DNA of 64,000 nucleotides, taken from positions 1 through 64,000 of the forward strand of contig NZ_JAAKZI010000008.1 in NCBI RefSeq assembly GCF_011045165.1. The letters are read 5' to 3'. This DNA comes from Arthrobacter silviterrae (GTDB taxonomy: Bacteria > Actinomycetota > Actinomycetes > Actinomycetales > Micrococcaceae). The first letter of the stretch is position 1, and each line of letters opens with the position of its first letter. Of this stretch, positions 36,965-47,085 are shown one piece after another. Under the pieces are notes generated by a model. That model was not told where the DNA came from. It worked only from the letters and a program-made list of their open reading frames with translations, and made no database searches. The position numbers were made by a program, and so were the translations under genes.

Positions 36965-38532
36965 GGCTGAGGGGTCCTTTCGCCGGGGTTTTTTTGAACA
37001 TTACTCTGGACTGTGCCCTGAACCGTGCTTTGGTCGATTTCTGTGACTGCGCCGCCCGCAGTTTCCGCCTTCCCCGAAGGCAATGCTATCCGATCCGCTG
37101 CCAGCAGGTCCCCGAGGAACCGCAGGCCGGCACCGTTGGAGGACTTGACCAGCACGATGTCCCCTGGGGCCAGCTCGCGCAGCAAAAGCTGGTGCGCGGC
37201 GTCGGCGTCAGGGACAAACATCGACTCGTCCCCCCATGAGCCCTCCATGACGGCGCCCACGTGCATGGAACGCGCGGGAGTGCCGACCACAATGAGCCGG
37301 GAAATGTTCAGCCGCACGGCCACCCGGCCCACGGCGTCGTGCTCCAGCACGGAATCGCTGCCCAGCTCCAGCATTTCGCCCAGCACGGCCCAGGTGCGGC
37401 GGGTTCCGCCGGCACCCAGCTCCGCCAGGGTGCGCAGGGCGGCCCGCATGGATTCCGGATTGGCGTTGTAGGCATCGTTGATGATGGTGACGCCGTCCGG
37501 GCGGTCGGTGCGTTCCATCCGGTAGCGGCTGGCAGGCCCCTGGGCGCTGAGGGCTGAGGCAATGTCCGCGGGTGCGGCGCCTGCCGCGTGGGCGGCCGCG
37601 GCGGCGGCCAGCAGGTTCGCCACATGGTGCAGGCCCAGGAGCTTGCTGCTCACAGGGTGGCTTTCCCCGCTGCCGGGGAACACCAGGTCAAATTCCGGGT
37701 GGCCGCCGGTGGTGCGGACGTTGAGGGCATTAACGACGCCGGCCCCTCCGGTGTGCGCGGCACCGCCGGTTTCGGCGCTGCTGAAGAAGGTGACGGGCGC
37801 ACCGGCCCGGCTTGCCATGGCGCGGACCCGTGAATCATCGAAGTTCAAGATGGCAGTGCCGCCTGCGGGCAGTGCCTCCACGAGCTCGCCCTTGGCCGTG
37901 GCGATGTTGTCAATGGAGCCGAATTCACCGGCGTGGGCGCTCCCAACGCACAGCACCACGCCGATGTCGGGCTTGACAATCCCCGCCAGGTAACTGATCT
38001 GGCCCATTTTCGTGGCCCCCATCTCAATGATGAGGTGCCGGGTGGTCTCCACGGCGCGGAACACCGTCAGCGGCACGCCCACTTCCCCGTTGTAGGAGCC
38101 GACCGGTGCCACGGTGTCGCCCAGCTGTGACAACACACCGGCGAGCAGGTCCTTGGTGGTTGTTTTTCCAGCCGAGCCGGTGATGCCGATGACTGTCAGG
38201 GGCGAATGGGCCCGGATGCGGCGCACCACCTCGGCAGCCAACAGGCCCATGGAGGCAACGGCGTCGGCCACGATGACCGCTGGAAAGGATCCTCCGGCGC
38301 GGGGCACCTCACGCTCCGACAGGGCAAGCACTGCCCCCGCAGTGAAGGCTGCGGCAATAAAGTCGTGCCCGTCGGCGTGCTCGCCGGCCTTGGCCACATA
38401 CATGCTCCCGGGCGAGGCCTCGCGGGAGTCGGTGGTGATGAGGGCCACGTCAATGCGGCAGTTGGGGTCGGTTCCGGCTGACAGCCGTCCGTTGGTGTAA
38501 TCGGCAATCTCGGCCGCTGAAAATTCAATCAT
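36961..38532 (-). CDS. murF: UDP-MurNAc-tripeptide--D-alanyl-D-alanine ligase
   Basis: Adds D-Ala-D-Ala to complete the UDP-MurNAc-pentapeptide. The 523-aa ligase shows the ATP loop [36 protein letters not shown] (read as [11 protein letters not shown]) and a C-terminal domain with [10 protein letters not shown], where the final segment differs from common KGSR. It starts 6 bases after the murE stop and overlaps mraY by GTGA. Confidence 0.95.
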   Translation of the reverse strand: MIEFSAAEIADYTNGRLSAGTDPNCRIDVALITTDSREASPGSMYVAKAGEHADGHDFIAAAFTAGAVLALSEREVPRAGGSFPAVIVADAVASMGLLAAEVVRRIRAHSPLTVIGITGSAGKTTTKDLLAGVLSQLGDTVAPVGSYNGEVGVPLTVFRAVETTRHLIIEMGATKMGQISYLAGIVKPDIGVVLCVGSAHAGEFGSIDNIATAKGELVEALPAGGTAILNFDDSRVRAMASRAGAPVTFFSSAETGGAAHTGGAGVVNALNVRTTGGHPEFDLVFPGSGESHPVSSKLLGLHHVANLLAAAAAAHAAGAAPADIASALSAQGPASRYRMERTDRPDGVTIINDAYNANPESMRAALRTLAELGAGGTRRTWAVLGEMLELGSDSVLEHDAVGRVAVRLNISRLIVVGTPARSMHVGAVMEGSWGDESMFVPDADAAHQLLLRELAPGDIVLVKSSNGAGLRFLGDLLAADRIALPSGKAETAGGAVTEIDQSTVQGTVQSNVQKNPGERTPQP

Positions 38533-38538
38533 CTCGGT

Positions 38539-40227
38539 TTATGACTCTATCCTGCCGGCTCCGGCGACGGGGAATCCATAGCGGGCCAGGGCCTGCTTCA
38601 GCTCCACCCTGTCGTCCAGGGCCACGTTGACGCCCTTGACTTCCTGGTGCACCTCGTGGCCGCGCCCGGCCACCAGGATGGTGTCGCCGGGCCTGGCCAG
38701 CTCCACTGCGCGGCGGATGGCCGCCGCACGCTCCCCGTGCTCCTCGATGGTCCGGCCCAGCCCGAGGCGCGTGTTGGCCTCCACGGCACCGGCCAGGACC
38801 CCGGCCCGGATGCCTGCCGGCTCCTCGTCATGGGGGTCGTCGTCGGTGATGATGACAACGTCGGCGTTTTCGGCCGCAATGGCGCCCATGATGGGCCGCT
38901 TCGTCACATCGCGCTCCCCCGTGGCGCCGAAGACCACGATGACCCTGGAGCCGGGCTCGCCGGAGCGGATGGCCGCCAGCGCCAGCCGGAGCGCGTCGGG
39001 GTTGTGGGCAAAGTCCACCACGGCCACGGGCGCGGTGCCGACCAGCTGCATGCGACCCGGCACGTCGAGGGTGAAGGGGTCGCTTGCGTCGAGGGCCGCC
39101 TGCAGCACGCGGACGACGGCGGCGCGCCGGGTGCCGCCGCTGTCCCGCGTGCCGCCGTCGTCCTTCTCGGTGAGGAGGTGCTCGGCCACCATGGCCAGGG
39201 CCAGGGCGGCGTTGGAGACATTGAAGCCGCCGGGCAGGCCGGTTTTTACGCGCAGCACCACCCCGCCGGGCCCGTGGAGCTCAAAGCGCGAGCCCACGCC
39301 GATCCGTTCAATGCCGGCCACCCGCCAGTCGGCAGTGCCTCCCGGCAGCGTGGACAGCGTGGCGGCCGGCACGGTGGCTGTCTCGGCGAGCTTGCGCCCC
39401 CACGGCCCGTCCACCGTCACCACGGCACGCCGGGCATGCTCCGGGGTAAACAGCTGCGCCTTTGCGGCAAAGTAGCCGTCCATGCCGCCGTGCAGGTCCA
39501 GGTGGTCCTGGGTCAGGTTGGTAAATCCGGCCACGTCAAAAACCACCGAATCAACCCGGCCAAAGGCCAGTGCATGGGAGGAAACCTCCATCGAGGCAGC
39601 GTCGAGTCCGCGTTCCGACATGACGGCCAGCAGGGCGTGGACGTCGGTGGACTCGGGGGTGGTGAGCTTGCTGGGGATGGGCTGGTCCCCGGCCAGGATC
39701 TCAATGGTGCCAATGAGCCCCGTGGCCTTTCCCAGGGCACGGAGCAGGGAGTTCAGGAAATAGGTGGTGGTGGTTTTGCCATTGGTGCCCGTGATGCCAA
39801 ACATCGCCATGCCCGTCCCGCCGCCGGCCGGGTCCGTGCCATAGACGAGGGCAGCCACCGCACCGGTCACGGCCCGGGGGTCCGCACAGACAAGCACGGG
39901 AACACCGCAACCGTCCCCGACAAGGCGGGCGCCGGCGTCGTCCGTCAGCACGGCAACGGCACCGGCCGCGACAGCCTGGCGGGCAAAGGCTGCACCGTGC
40001 ACATGGGCGCCTGGCAGGGCCAGGTAGAGGTCGCCCGGCAGGATGCTGCGCGAATCCAGGCTTGCGCCCGTCACCCACGTGGAGGAACCGCCCGCGGGCA
40101 GGCTGGCCCCGGCCGCGGAGGCAATGCGCTCCAGCGCCACGGGCACCTGGCGGGCGGGCCTCAGGGGCGGGGTGCGGTTCGGATTTTGGCCGGGGCCGGG
40201 CTGTTCCACTGGGTGAATTTCTTTCAT
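38539..40227 (-). CDS. murE: UDP-MurNAc-dipeptide ligase MurE, non-DAP selectivity loop
   Basis: Adds the third amino acid, which decides peptidoglycan type. The 562-aa ligase has DSRSILPGDLYLAL, the ATP loop GTNGKTTT (147-154), TTPESTDVH, HLDLHG and the C-terminal selectivity loop. DAP-adding enzymes carry D-N-P-R there; this one has Asp463-Asp464-Pro465-His466 followed by DEEP, so the Arg that grips DAP is missing. L-lysine, typical of Arthrobacter, is the likely substrate; that is inference. The ATG at 40227 (MKEIHPVEQ) lies 22 bases after the ftsI stop, with no clear Shine-Dalgarno. Confidence 0.93.
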   Translation of the reverse strand: MKEIHPVEQPGPGQNPNRTPPLRPARQVPVALERIASAAGASLPAGGSSTWVTGASLDSRSILPGDLYLALPGAHVHGAAFARQAVAAGAVAVLTDDAGARLVGDGCGVPVLVCADPRAVTGAVAALVYGTDPAGGGTGMAMFGITGTNGKTTTTYFLNSLLRALGKATGLIGTIEILAGDQPIPSKLTTPESTDVHALLAVMSERGLDAASMEVSSHALAFGRVDSVVFDVAGFTNLTQDHLDLHGGMDGYFAAKAQLFTPEHARRAVVTVDGPWGRKLAETATVPAATLSTLPGGTADWRVAGIERIGVGSRFELHGPGGVVLRVKTGLPGGFNVSNAALALAMVAEHLLTEKDDGGTRDSGGTRRAAVVRVLQAALDASDPFTLDVPGRMQLVGTAPVAVVDFAHNPDALRLALAAIRSGEPGSRVIVVFGATGERDVTKRPIMGAIAAENADVVIITDDDPHDEEPAGIRAGVLAGAVEANTRLGLGRTIEEHGERAAAIRRAVELARPGDTILVAGRGHEVHQEVKGVNVALDDRVELKQALARYGFPVAGAGRIES

Positions 40228-40249
40228 GTTGTGTCGTGCTCTGCGCGGG

Positions 40250-42055
40250 TTACTTGTAGAACTGGGGAAGCTTGACGGACGGGGTGCTGGACGGCGGAAC
40301 ATCGTAGGTGCGCAGGACCTGGCCCATGACGTCGTTGAAGGTGTAGCCCTGGGTGACGCCGTAAATGAGTCCCTGCGGCTGCTGGACGGTCACGGCAACA
40401 ACGTACTCGGGATTGTCCATGGGCGCCATGCCGATGAAGGAGGAGGTGTACCCGCTCAACCCGCCGTTGCTGGCCGGAGCCTCTGCCGTGCCGGTTTTCC
40501 CGCCCACCCGGTAGCCCGGGATCTTCACATCCGGGGCGTCACCCATGGTGGCGACGCTTTCCAGCATGTCCCGATCCTGCTGGGCCGTCTGGGGGCTGAT
40601 GACCTTGATGCCCGGTGCCTGCGGAACCGTGGACACGGTGCCGTCCGCTGCGGTAAAGGAATCGATCAGCTGAGGCTTGAGCCGGACGCCGTTGTTGGCG
40701 ATTGTCTGGTACACCATTGCTGTCTGCAGCGGTGTTTGGGCAACGCCCTGGCCGAACAGGATGGTGTATTGCTGGCGCACGTCCCATTTGTCCGGGGTGG
40801 CGAAAATGCCGGGGCTCTCGCCGGGCAGCGGGATGCCGGTGAGCTGGCCGATCCCGAACTTGCGCATGTTGTCATAACGTTCCTGCGGGGTCATCTTCTC
40901 CCCCGCCATGACCGTTCCCGTGTTGAGGGACTGGCCGATGATGCCGGCCAGGGTGCGCTGCTCAGTGCCGTGCGGGAATGCGTCGGTGAATGTTTCCCCG
41001 TCCACGGTGTAGGTGGGCGGCACCACGATGTGCGTCAGGGGGTTCATCAGGCCCTTGTCCATCACCCCGGACACCGTCATGATCTTGTCAGTTGAGCCGG
41101 GCTCGACGACGGCGCTTACGGAGCGTGCGCCGCGGTTGGCGGCGGCCGTCTTGCCCGGGTCGTTCGGGTCCACGGTGTCGGTGTCGGCCATCGCCACCAC
41201 CTTGCCGGTCTTGACCTCAATGACCAGGATGGTGGCCCACTGGGCGCTGTATTTTTGCTTTTGTTCCTGGGCGGCCTGCTGGGCGTAATACTGGATGTCC
41301 TGGTTCATGGTCAGCTTGACCGTCTGGCCGTCCACGGCCGGGACGGTCCTGACGGGCGCGGTGGGGATGATGATCCCGTTCTTGCCGGCCTGGTAGGTGC
41401 GTGAGCCGTCCTTGCCGGTGAGCTTGTCATTCATGGTCAGCTCAATTCCGGCCAGCGGTGTGCCGTCCGAGCCCAGGAAGCCGACAATGTTGCCGCCCAC
41501 TGAGCCGGCGGGGTAGACGCGCTTGGTTTGGGCCTGGGAATAGATGCCGGGCACGCCCAGGGCCGCCACCTGGCTCTCCACGGCAGGGCTGACGTCCTTG
41601 ACGATGTAATTGAACGTCTTGTCGCCCGTGGCGGCCTTGGTGACCTGGTCAACGGGCAGCTTCAGCACGTCCGCCAGCTGCTGCAGCCCTTCGGCCCGGG
41701 TGTACGTCACCGTTTTTTGGCTGGCGGTGTCAACGTGCTTGTATTCCGGATACAGGGAGCTGTTGACCTGCGAAACCGTGATGTCATAGCGCAGGATGCT
41801 TTCGGCCAGCACCTTGCCGTTGGCATCCAGGATCTTTCCCCGCACGGCGGGCAGCTTTTGCACCACCGTCCGCTGGGTCTCGGCCGCTTCAGCCAGGTGG
41901 CCCACATCCAGCCCCTGGATCATGACAAGCTTGCCCGCGATGACCAGGAGAAAGGCCAGCATGACGACGAAGCCAACACGCATCCGGCCCCGGCCCACCT
42001 TGTTCAAGCGGTGTGCAAGTGCACCGTTCGTTGGGTTTGGGGAGTCTTTTGCCAC
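40250..42055 (-). CDS. ftsI: Septal peptidoglycan transpeptidase FtsI (class B PBP)
   Basis: Cross-links septal peptidoglycan as the partner of FtsW. The 601-aa protein has a short cytoplasmic N-terminus, one membrane helix (about 27-47), a pedestal domain and the transpeptidase domain with all three motifs: Ser-x-x-Lys in EPGSTDK, Ser-x-Asn in GQSLNTG and Lys-Thr-Gly in GGKTGTAE. No PASTA domain is present. The GTG at 42055 has AAGGAA in front at five bases; upstream codons have no such site. It follows ftsL by a 90-base gap. Confidence 0.95.
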   Translation of the reverse strand: MAKDSPNPTNGALAHRLNKVGRGRMRVGFVVMLAFLLVIAGKLVMIQGLDVGHLAEAAETQRTVVQKLPAVRGKILDANGKVLAESILRYDITVSQVNSSLYPEYKHVDTASQKTVTYTRAEGLQQLADVLKLPVDQVTKAATGDKTFNYIVKDVSPAVESQVAALGVPGIYSQAQTKRVYPAGSVGGNIVGFLGSDGTPLAGIELTMNDKLTGKDGSRTYQAGKNGIIIPTAPVRTVPAVDGQTVKLTMNQDIQYYAQQAAQEQKQKYSAQWATILVIEVKTGKVVAMADTDTVDPNDPGKTAAANRGARSVSAVVEPGSTDKIMTVSGVMDKGLMNPLTHIVVPPTYTVDGETFTDAFPHGTEQRTLAGIIGQSLNTGTVMAGEKMTPQERYDNMRKFGIGQLTGIPLPGESPGIFATPDKWDVRQQYTILFGQGVAQTPLQTAMVYQTIANNGVRLKPQLIDSFTAADGTVSTVPQAPGIKVISPQTAQQDRDMLESVATMGDAPDVKIPGYRVGGKTGTAEAPASNGGLSGYTSSFIGMAPMDNPEYVVAVTVQQPQGLIYGVTQGYTFNDVMGQVLRTYDVPPSSTPSVKLPQFYK

Positions 42056-42145
42056 TGCGTTTCCTTGCTGCCTGTATGTATTGCCTGCTGGACGGTCCCC
42101 CCGCCTGCCGGGCGGCTGGTGCGGTCCGCCCGTGTCCCTCACACC

Positions 42146-42841
42146 TTAGCTGTGCTTTTGCCCCGGAGCGGGGATGGTGCCGCCATTGAGATCCGGTGCC
42201 GCGGCCGCCGGGGCAGCCGGGGCAGCCCCCAAAACAGCCTTGGGGGCATCCGTGCGGGAGGCCGCGGCGTCCTTGGCTGCTGCATCCTGGAGGGACGTGC
42301 CCGGGGCGGCGGCAGCGGCCGCGGCGGGCTGGGGTGCGTTCATGTTGGCCGGTGGAATGACCACCAGGCCCTTGGTGTCCGCCGACGCGGGCTGGGGGTT
42401 GCCTGTCACCTTCTTGGTGCGCACGTCAATCTGGCCGGTTGTGGCAGCCGGCACCATGCCCATGGCCGCAGCCTTGGCCACGAGGCTCTGTGGGGCAACA
42501 CGTGCGGTCAGGTCAAGTTCCAGCGCCTGGTTGGACTTCTCCAGGTTGCTTTGCTGCGTCTTCAGGGCCACCAGCTCGTACTGTCCCTGGGACACCGAAA
42601 CACTCATGACCAATACGGCCGACAGCGCCGCCACCACCAGCAGAAACAAGGAAACCACCAGCGGGGTCCGGTTCCGCCGCGGCACCGAGACCACCAGGGA
42701 AAGCGGGGTCCGGGGCCTTGCTGCCTTGGGAGCCGTTCCGCGGAGCGGGTTGCCCCCCTCGCGGTGGGGGTCCCCTCCTTGCAGCACTCGGGCATTGTTG
42801 CCGCTCGTGGCTGAAACCGTGCGGAATGCAAGCTGGCTCAT
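42146..42841 (-). CDS. ftsL: FtsL-like divisome protein
   Basis: A 231-aa bitopic protein: about 60 cytoplasmic residues, one membrane helix (about 61-82), a short coiled coil (about 84-115, [20 protein letters not shown]) with a conserved [18 protein letters not shown] segment, then an Ala/Pro-rich tail. Position between rsmH and ftsI, topology and coiled coil identify it as FtsL, whose sequence is poorly conserved. The 100-residue low-complexity tail is unusual in length. Its ATG overlaps the rsmH stop (ATGA). Confidence 0.82.
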   Translation of the reverse strand: MSQLAFRTVSATSGNNARVLQGGDPHREGGNPLRGTAPKAARPRTPLSLVVSVPRRNRTPLVVSLFLLVVAALSAVLVMSVSVSQGQYELVALKTQQSNLEKSNQALELDLTARVAPQSLVAKAAAMGMVPAATTGQIDVRTKKVTGNPQPASADTKGLVVIPPANMNAPQPAAAAAAAPGTSLQDAAAKDAAASRTDAPKAVLGAAPAAPAAAAPDLNGGTIPAPGQKHS

Positions 42842-43836
42842 GTGCGGTTCCTAACTTTCACTTTTTCCACTGCGCGAAGCCGCGCGGACGCGGCCCTGGG
42901 GTTTTCTGCAATTTCTTCGTCCGTGGGAATTTCGGTTCCCTTGGTCAGGCGCTTGAGGGTGGCCTTGTGCTCTTCAAGTTCCACGGGGAAGCCCGCCGGT
43001 GCCGAAGAACGTGACCCGGCGGCAAAAACAGCCTTGACGATCTTGTCCTCCAGCGAGTGGTAGGACATGACGACGGCGCGACCGTGCAGGCCCAGCGCAT
43101 CGACCGCGGCGGGGACGGCACGCTCAAGCACGCTCAGTTCCTCATTGACTTCAATCCGCAGCGCCTGGAATGTTCGTTTGGCCGGGTGGCCGCCGGTGCG
43201 TGCGGCCCCGGCGGGGACCACGTTGCGGATGATGTCGACCAGTTCGCCGGTGTGCGTGAGGGGCTTCCTGTCACGGGCAGCAACGATGTGGTTGGCAATG
43301 CGGCCGGCAAACTTTTCCTCGCCCCACTTGCGGATGATCCGCACCAGGTCTTCTTCTGAATAAGTGTTGACGACGTCGGCCGCCGTGGGTCCGCGGCTGG
43401 TGTCCATGCGCATGTCCAGGGGTGCGTCAAAGGAGTAGGCGAATCCGCGTTCGCGCTCATCCAGCTGCAGGGAGGACACGCCAAGGTCCATGAGGATTCC
43501 GTCCACCTGCTGCACGCCGAGGTTGCCCAGCACTTCGGGGATCTCGTCGTACACGGCATGCACCAGGTCGGTGCGGGCGGAGAAGGGTGCCAGGCGGGCC
43601 CCGGCCAGGCCAAGTGCCTCGGTGTCCCTGTCGATGCCTATCAGGTGCAGCTCGGGGAACCGCTGGAGCATGGCCTCGCTGTGCCCCCCCATGCCGAGCG
43701 TGGCGTCAATAACGAAGGGGGTGCGCCCCTCCTGGAGGGCGGTGTCGAAGGCGGGAGCCAGGAGGTTGATGCAGCGGTCCTTGAGAACGGGTGTGTGGCG
43801 GGCTGAGGTGGGTGGCGTGGGAACTTCCGACGTCAT
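42838..43836 (-). CDS. rsmH: 16S rRNA (cytosine1402-N4)-methyltransferase
   Basis: Methylates N4 of C1402 in 16S rRNA at the P site. The 332-aa SAM-dependent enzyme shows [22 protein letters not shown] (SAM loop), [20 protein letters not shown] and [17 protein letters not shown] at 43836 has GGAGG at four bases; the GTG codon just before it is too close to that site. It overlaps ftsL by ATGA and follows mraZ after a 257-base gap that may contain an internal promoter. Confidence 0.96.
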   Translation of the reverse strand: MTSEVPTPPTSARHTPVLKDRCINLLAPAFDTALQEGRTPFVIDATLGMGGHSEAMLQRFPELHLIGIDRDTEALGLAGARLAPFSARTDLVHAVYDEIPEVLGNLGVQQVDGILMDLGVSSLQLDERERGFAYSFDAPLDMRMDTSRGPTAADVVNTYSEEDLVRIIRKWGEEKFAGRIANHIVAARDRKPLTHTGELVDIIRNVVPAGAARTGGHPAKRTFQALRIEVNEELSVLERAVPAAVDALGLHGRAVVMSYHSLEDKIVKAVFAAGSRSSAPAGFPVELEEHKATLKRLTKGTEIPTDEEIAENPRAASARLRAVEKVKVRNRT

Positions 43837-44093
43837 CACGCCTCCATTTCCGATAAGTACCTTGATGTCCGGATTGCCTGGTCTGCGGTCAGTGCTCGAT
43901 CAGTGGGTGGCCGCCGTTCTTAAACCAGCTCCCCCTCCGCGCCGGGCCTGTCCCGCCTGGCTCCGGGGAAGGTGAGCCAGGATTGACACTGCCGGGCGGC
44001 TGGAGACCTCATTCAAGAAAGTCCGTGCCGCGCCATGGTTCAAACCCATGTCGTGTGGTGCTGGTGGTGCATGGAGCTGATGTTGCGTGCTGC

Positions 44094-44531
44094 CTATTGC
44101 GCTTTTGTGCCGGGGACGGCGTCTTCATCCATTTCCGCAAACGCCTTTTCCTGTTCCGCCAAGTACTCGGTCCAGGCCTTGGCATCCCAAATCTCCGCAC
44201 GGTTGCCGGCCCCAATGACCACCAACTCCCGGTCGAGACCTGCGTAGGCGCGAAGTGTGGCCGGAATGGTCACACGCCCTTGTTTGTCGGGAACTTCATC
44301 AGATGCCCCGGAGAGAAGGATGCGGCCATAGTCGCGTGCCTGCCGATTTTGCATCGGTGCACCCACCATGTCCGCATGGACCTTTTCAAATTCCCTGGCA
44401 CTGAAGACGTAAATGCAGTGTTCCTGCCCCTTGGTCAGGACAAGTCCACCGGCCAATTCCTCCCGGAATTTGGCGGGAAGGATGAGCCGGCCCTTTTCGT
44501 CGAGGCGCGGTGAGTGTGTTCCCAGAAACAT
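44094..44531 (-). CDS. mraZ: Transcriptional regulator MraZ
   Basis: MraZ is an AbrB-like DNA-binding protein that forms rings and represses its own dcw operon. The 145-aa protein has two SpoVT-AbrB repeats: [20 protein letters not shown] and [13 protein letters not shown], each with the D-x-K/Q-G-R core. It is the first gene of the division cluster. GGTGGGGG precedes the ATG. Its predicted operator lies 62-87 bases upstream of the start. Confidence 0.97.
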   Translation of the reverse strand: MFLGTHSPRLDEKGRLILPAKFREELAGGLVLTKGQEHCIYVFSAREFEKVHADMVGAPMQNRQARDYGRILLSGASDEVPDKQGRVTIPATLRAYAGLDRELVVIGAGNRAEIWDAKAWTEYLAEQEKAFAEMDEDAVPGTKAQ

Positions 44532-44592
44532 CCCCCACCGCCCTCTCCCCCAAGGTCTTTCGAGCTACCCTTCACCATTTCCCTCTTACGCG

Positions 44593-44618
44593 CTCCACAT
44601 TACTCCACAATCCTCCAC
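44593..44618 (-). promoter_or_regulatory. MraZ operator: three GTGGAG boxes at 10-bp period
   Basis: On the minus strand GTGGAG occurs three times, each separated by four bases (GATT, TAAT). The 10-bp period places all boxes on one face of the helix, as known for MraZ binding sites in other bacteria. The rest of 44532-45026 holds the mraZ leader, hairpins, and no gene I can support. Confidence 0.8.
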
Positions 44619-44887
44619 CGTCAACGACATGGCGCGCCAATTGGCCCGCGTGTCGGCAGCCGGATCCTTGCCATAGCAGGGAAGCAGACGCCTTTGCCGG
44701 GGTGGAGGGAAATTTTCGCGGCCGGCCGCATTTCCCCCCGGGCTCGCCGCACTGCCGCGCCCCGCCCGGCCGCGGGGCCCGTTTGGGGCGCAATATTGGG
44801 TCCGGACGGCCGCCGGTGGTGGAAAGTGGAGGGCCGGCGCACGGAAGGCCAGGGGCGCCCCGGGCGGCAACAGGTCCTGTTAAACGC

Positions 44888-44912
44888 AAAAAGGCCCTCG
44901 AAGGGACCTTTT
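44888..44912 (-). terminator. Probable terminator of the DUF3040 gene
   Basis: On the minus strand an AAGGTCCC / GGGCCTT stem with a bulged base and a UUCG-type loop is followed by TTTTTGCG. It lies about 115 bases after the DUF3040 stop. A second hairpin without T tract (8-bp arms GGCAGCCC / GGGCTGCC, 44977-44999) lies nearer to the gene. Confidence 0.5.
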
Positions 44913-45026
44913 GGGGATATCGATGTCGCCTCGAGGGGCCGTCACACGGCGCCGCGCGACAAGAATCACGTCATCCGGCAGCCCACAGCCGGGGCTGCCC
45001 GGTGCTGATCAGGATGCCAGGCTCAG

Positions 45027-45392
45027 CTACTGCTCGCGGCGGCGTTCTTCCCAACGCTCCTCGAGGTTGCTCATGAAGCCGCTCTTCTGCTTTGACCCGG
45101 ATTTTGCGGGGGCCGTCGGGTCACCGCTGAACTTGGGCCTTGACACCGCGAAGTACACACCTGCGCCCATGATCAGGAACCCGAGGATTCCCACCACGAT
45201 CTGCGACAGCGCAACGCCACCAAGCAGAACCATGATGCCGACGATCAGGACGAGAACGCCGATCACAATGTGCCGGGTGGACAGCGAGTGGGCCGGGTCC
45301 GATGCCAGTGCATTGGCAAATTTCGGGTCCTCGGCATGCAGTTGCTGCTCCAGCTGGTCAAGCAGTCTTTGCTCGTGCTCAGAGAGGGGCAT
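45027..45392 (-). CDS. DUF3040 membrane protein
   Basis: The 121-aa protein opens with MPLSEHEQRLLDQLEQQL, the hallmark of DUF3040, followed by an amphipathic helix, two adjacent membrane helices (about 41-61 and 64-84), and a basic/Glu-rich tail. Function is unknown. The gene lies upstream of mraZ in many actinobacteria (Rv2169c-like). GAAGGAGG six bases before the ATG is a near-perfect ribosome site. An imperfect palindrome (45419-45442) upstream could be an operator. Confidence 0.9.
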   Translation of the reverse strand: MPLSEHEQRLLDQLEQQLHAEDPKFANALASDPAHSLSTRHIVIGVLVLIVGIMVLLGGVALSQIVVGILGFLIMGAGVYFAVSRPKFSGDPTAPAKSGSKQKSGFMSNLEERWEERRREQ

Positions 45393-45676
45393 GACGACCT
45401 CCTTCAGGTCAGGGCCATGGGCGTCTTAACTCGTTAACGCCCTTGGTGTCCCATTTAGTTCCCCACGGTGGAAACCGGACAAAAAATGCCCCGGTCTCCG
45501 CAGGGTGCCAACGGGGTCTAGGACCGTTGCCGAGCGAACTCCCACTACTAACAATAGGCTTGATTTTGTGGAACTGAAACCCGGCGGTGTGCATGGAGTT
45601 CCGTACTGTCAAAAAGTAATTTGGCTAACACCGGATGGGCCGCATTTTCGGTGATTTTCGCGGTTTCTGCAAGCCA

Positions 45677-46972
45677 TTATCGCGGGCCCGGCCCCTGCTT
45701 TTTTTGCCGGCTTGCCAGCAGCCGAGCCGGCACCACCTTGGCGGTGCCGAATTTCGCGGCGATGGCGTCACCGGCCACTTCGGCATTGCGTCCGTTGTCG
45801 TCCCGCCGGTCCAGGCTGAACTGCAGCGGTGCGGTCTCGATGGATTCCAGGGATTCCACCCTCACCCCGATCAGGCGCACGCTTTGGGGGCGGGTCCCCA
45901 GGGCGCGCAGGAGCGCCACGGCACCGGCGTAAATCTGGCCAGCACTGTCCAGGCCGGCCCCCATGGACTTGGAGCGGCTGATGGTGGAAAAGTCGGAGTA
46001 CTTGATTTTCAGGGCCAGGGTCCGCCCGGCAAGGTGCGATTCGCGCAGCCGCGCCGCCACACGGTGTGAAAGCCGGAGCAGTTCCCGGGTGAGGACGTCG
46101 TCGTCGAACGTGTCAACGGCGAAGGTCTCCTCCGCGCCTATGCTTTTCTCCGTCCGCACCGGTGTGACCGGCCGGGGATCGATCCCCCACGACAGCTGGT
46201 GGAGGGCCCGGCCGCCGGCTCCGAGCGTCTTTTGCAACACGCCAACAGGGGTGGCCGCCACATCCGCCACCGTGAAGATGCCCAGCCGCTGCAGTGTTTC
46301 CAGCGTCCTGGCCCCCACCCCCCACAGCGCCTGGACGGGAAGGGTGTGCAGGTATTCCACCGTGCGGTCCCTTTCAATGAGCAGCATGCCGTCCGGCTTG
46401 CACCGCGTGGAGGCGATCTTGGCCACGAACTTGGAGGATGCAATGCCCACTGAGGCAGTGATGCCGAGGTCGGCGGCCACGCGGCGGCGCACCAGCGCAC
46501 CAATTTCCAGTGGCGTGCCGAGCCGCCGGAGGGCGCCTGCCACGTCCAGGAAGGCCTCGTCTACGCTAAGAGGTTCCACGGTGTCGGTGATGGAGTTGAA
46601 GAGTTCCATGACCTGCGCCGACACCTCCTGGTACAGGCCGTGCCGCGGGTTGATGACGACGGCGGTGGGCGCCATCCGCATGGCCGTCGCCATGGGCATG
46701 GCGGACCTCACACCGAACTTGCGGGCTTCGTAGGACGCGGACAGGACCACTGAACGGCCCTCCGGGAAGCCGACAATCACGGGCCGGCCCTTCAGCTCCG
46801 GCCGCTGGCGCAGCTCGACTGAGACAAAAAATGCGTCCATGTCCACGTGCATGATGGTGCACCCGGACTGGTCCAGCACCCTGCCGGCCTGGTCCCGGCG
46901 CAGCGCCGATTCACCCGCCCCGGGCTCTGCCCGGGCGGGGCGCATGGCCATACGGCGAGGTTGCTGCTCCAC
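45677..46972 (-). CDS. dinB: DNA polymerase IV (Y family)
   Basis: A translesion polymerase of 431 aa. Visible are the palm motif MHVDMDAFFVSVE (about 41-53), YEARKFGVRSAMP, the catalytic SVDEAFLDVAG, the thumb helix-hairpin-helix with LWGVGARTLE, and the little-finger domain. The C-terminus lacks the usual beta-clamp motif in plain form. The GTG start at 46972 is supported by TACACT exactly 6 nt upstream (leaderless); an ATG seven codons later is the alternative. No SOS box was seen upstream. Confidence 0.94.
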   Translation of the reverse strand: MEQQPRRMAMRPARAEPGAGESALRRDQAGRVLDQSGCTIMHVDMDAFFVSVELRQRPELKGRPVIVGFPEGRSVVLSASYEARKFGVRSAMPMATAMRMAPTAVVINPRHGLYQEVSAQVMELFNSITDTVEPLSVDEAFLDVAGALRRLGTPLEIGALVRRRVAADLGITASVGIASSKFVAKIASTRCKPDGMLLIERDRTVEYLHTLPVQALWGVGARTLETLQRLGIFTVADVAATPVGVLQKTLGAGGRALHQLSWGIDPRPVTPVRTEKSIGAEETFAVDTFDDDVLTRELLRLSHRVAARLRESHLAGRTLALKIKYSDFSTISRSKSMGAGLDSAGQIYAGAVALLRALGTRPQSVRLIGVRVESLESIETAPLQFSLDRRDDNGRNAEVAGDAIAAKFGTAKVVPARLLASRQKKQGPGPR

Positions 46973-46984
46973 ACTTCAAGTGTA
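46973..46984 (-). promoter_or_regulatory. Leaderless promoter -10 of dinB
   Basis: TACACT on the minus strand (46984-46979) is followed by six bases and the GTG at 46972. Confidence 0.45.
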
Positions 46985-47085
46985 GTGAAGGGCCCTGACA
47001 CAGTGGCCCCGGCAATTCCACCCACCGCCCGCAGGTAAACTGGTCTGGATCCATTGCACCGACCCCGGCAGCTAAGGAAATCGCC

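Noticed and set aside
41075-41110. FtsI with a defective Ser-x-x-Lys motif
   Set aside because: The residues are Ser-Thr-Asp-Lys, which keep the catalytic Ser and Lys; only the variable third position is unusual.
46850-47085. LexA/SOS box upstream of dinB
   Set aside because: No GAAC-N4-GTTC-type palindrome was found; the region shows only the leaderless -10.
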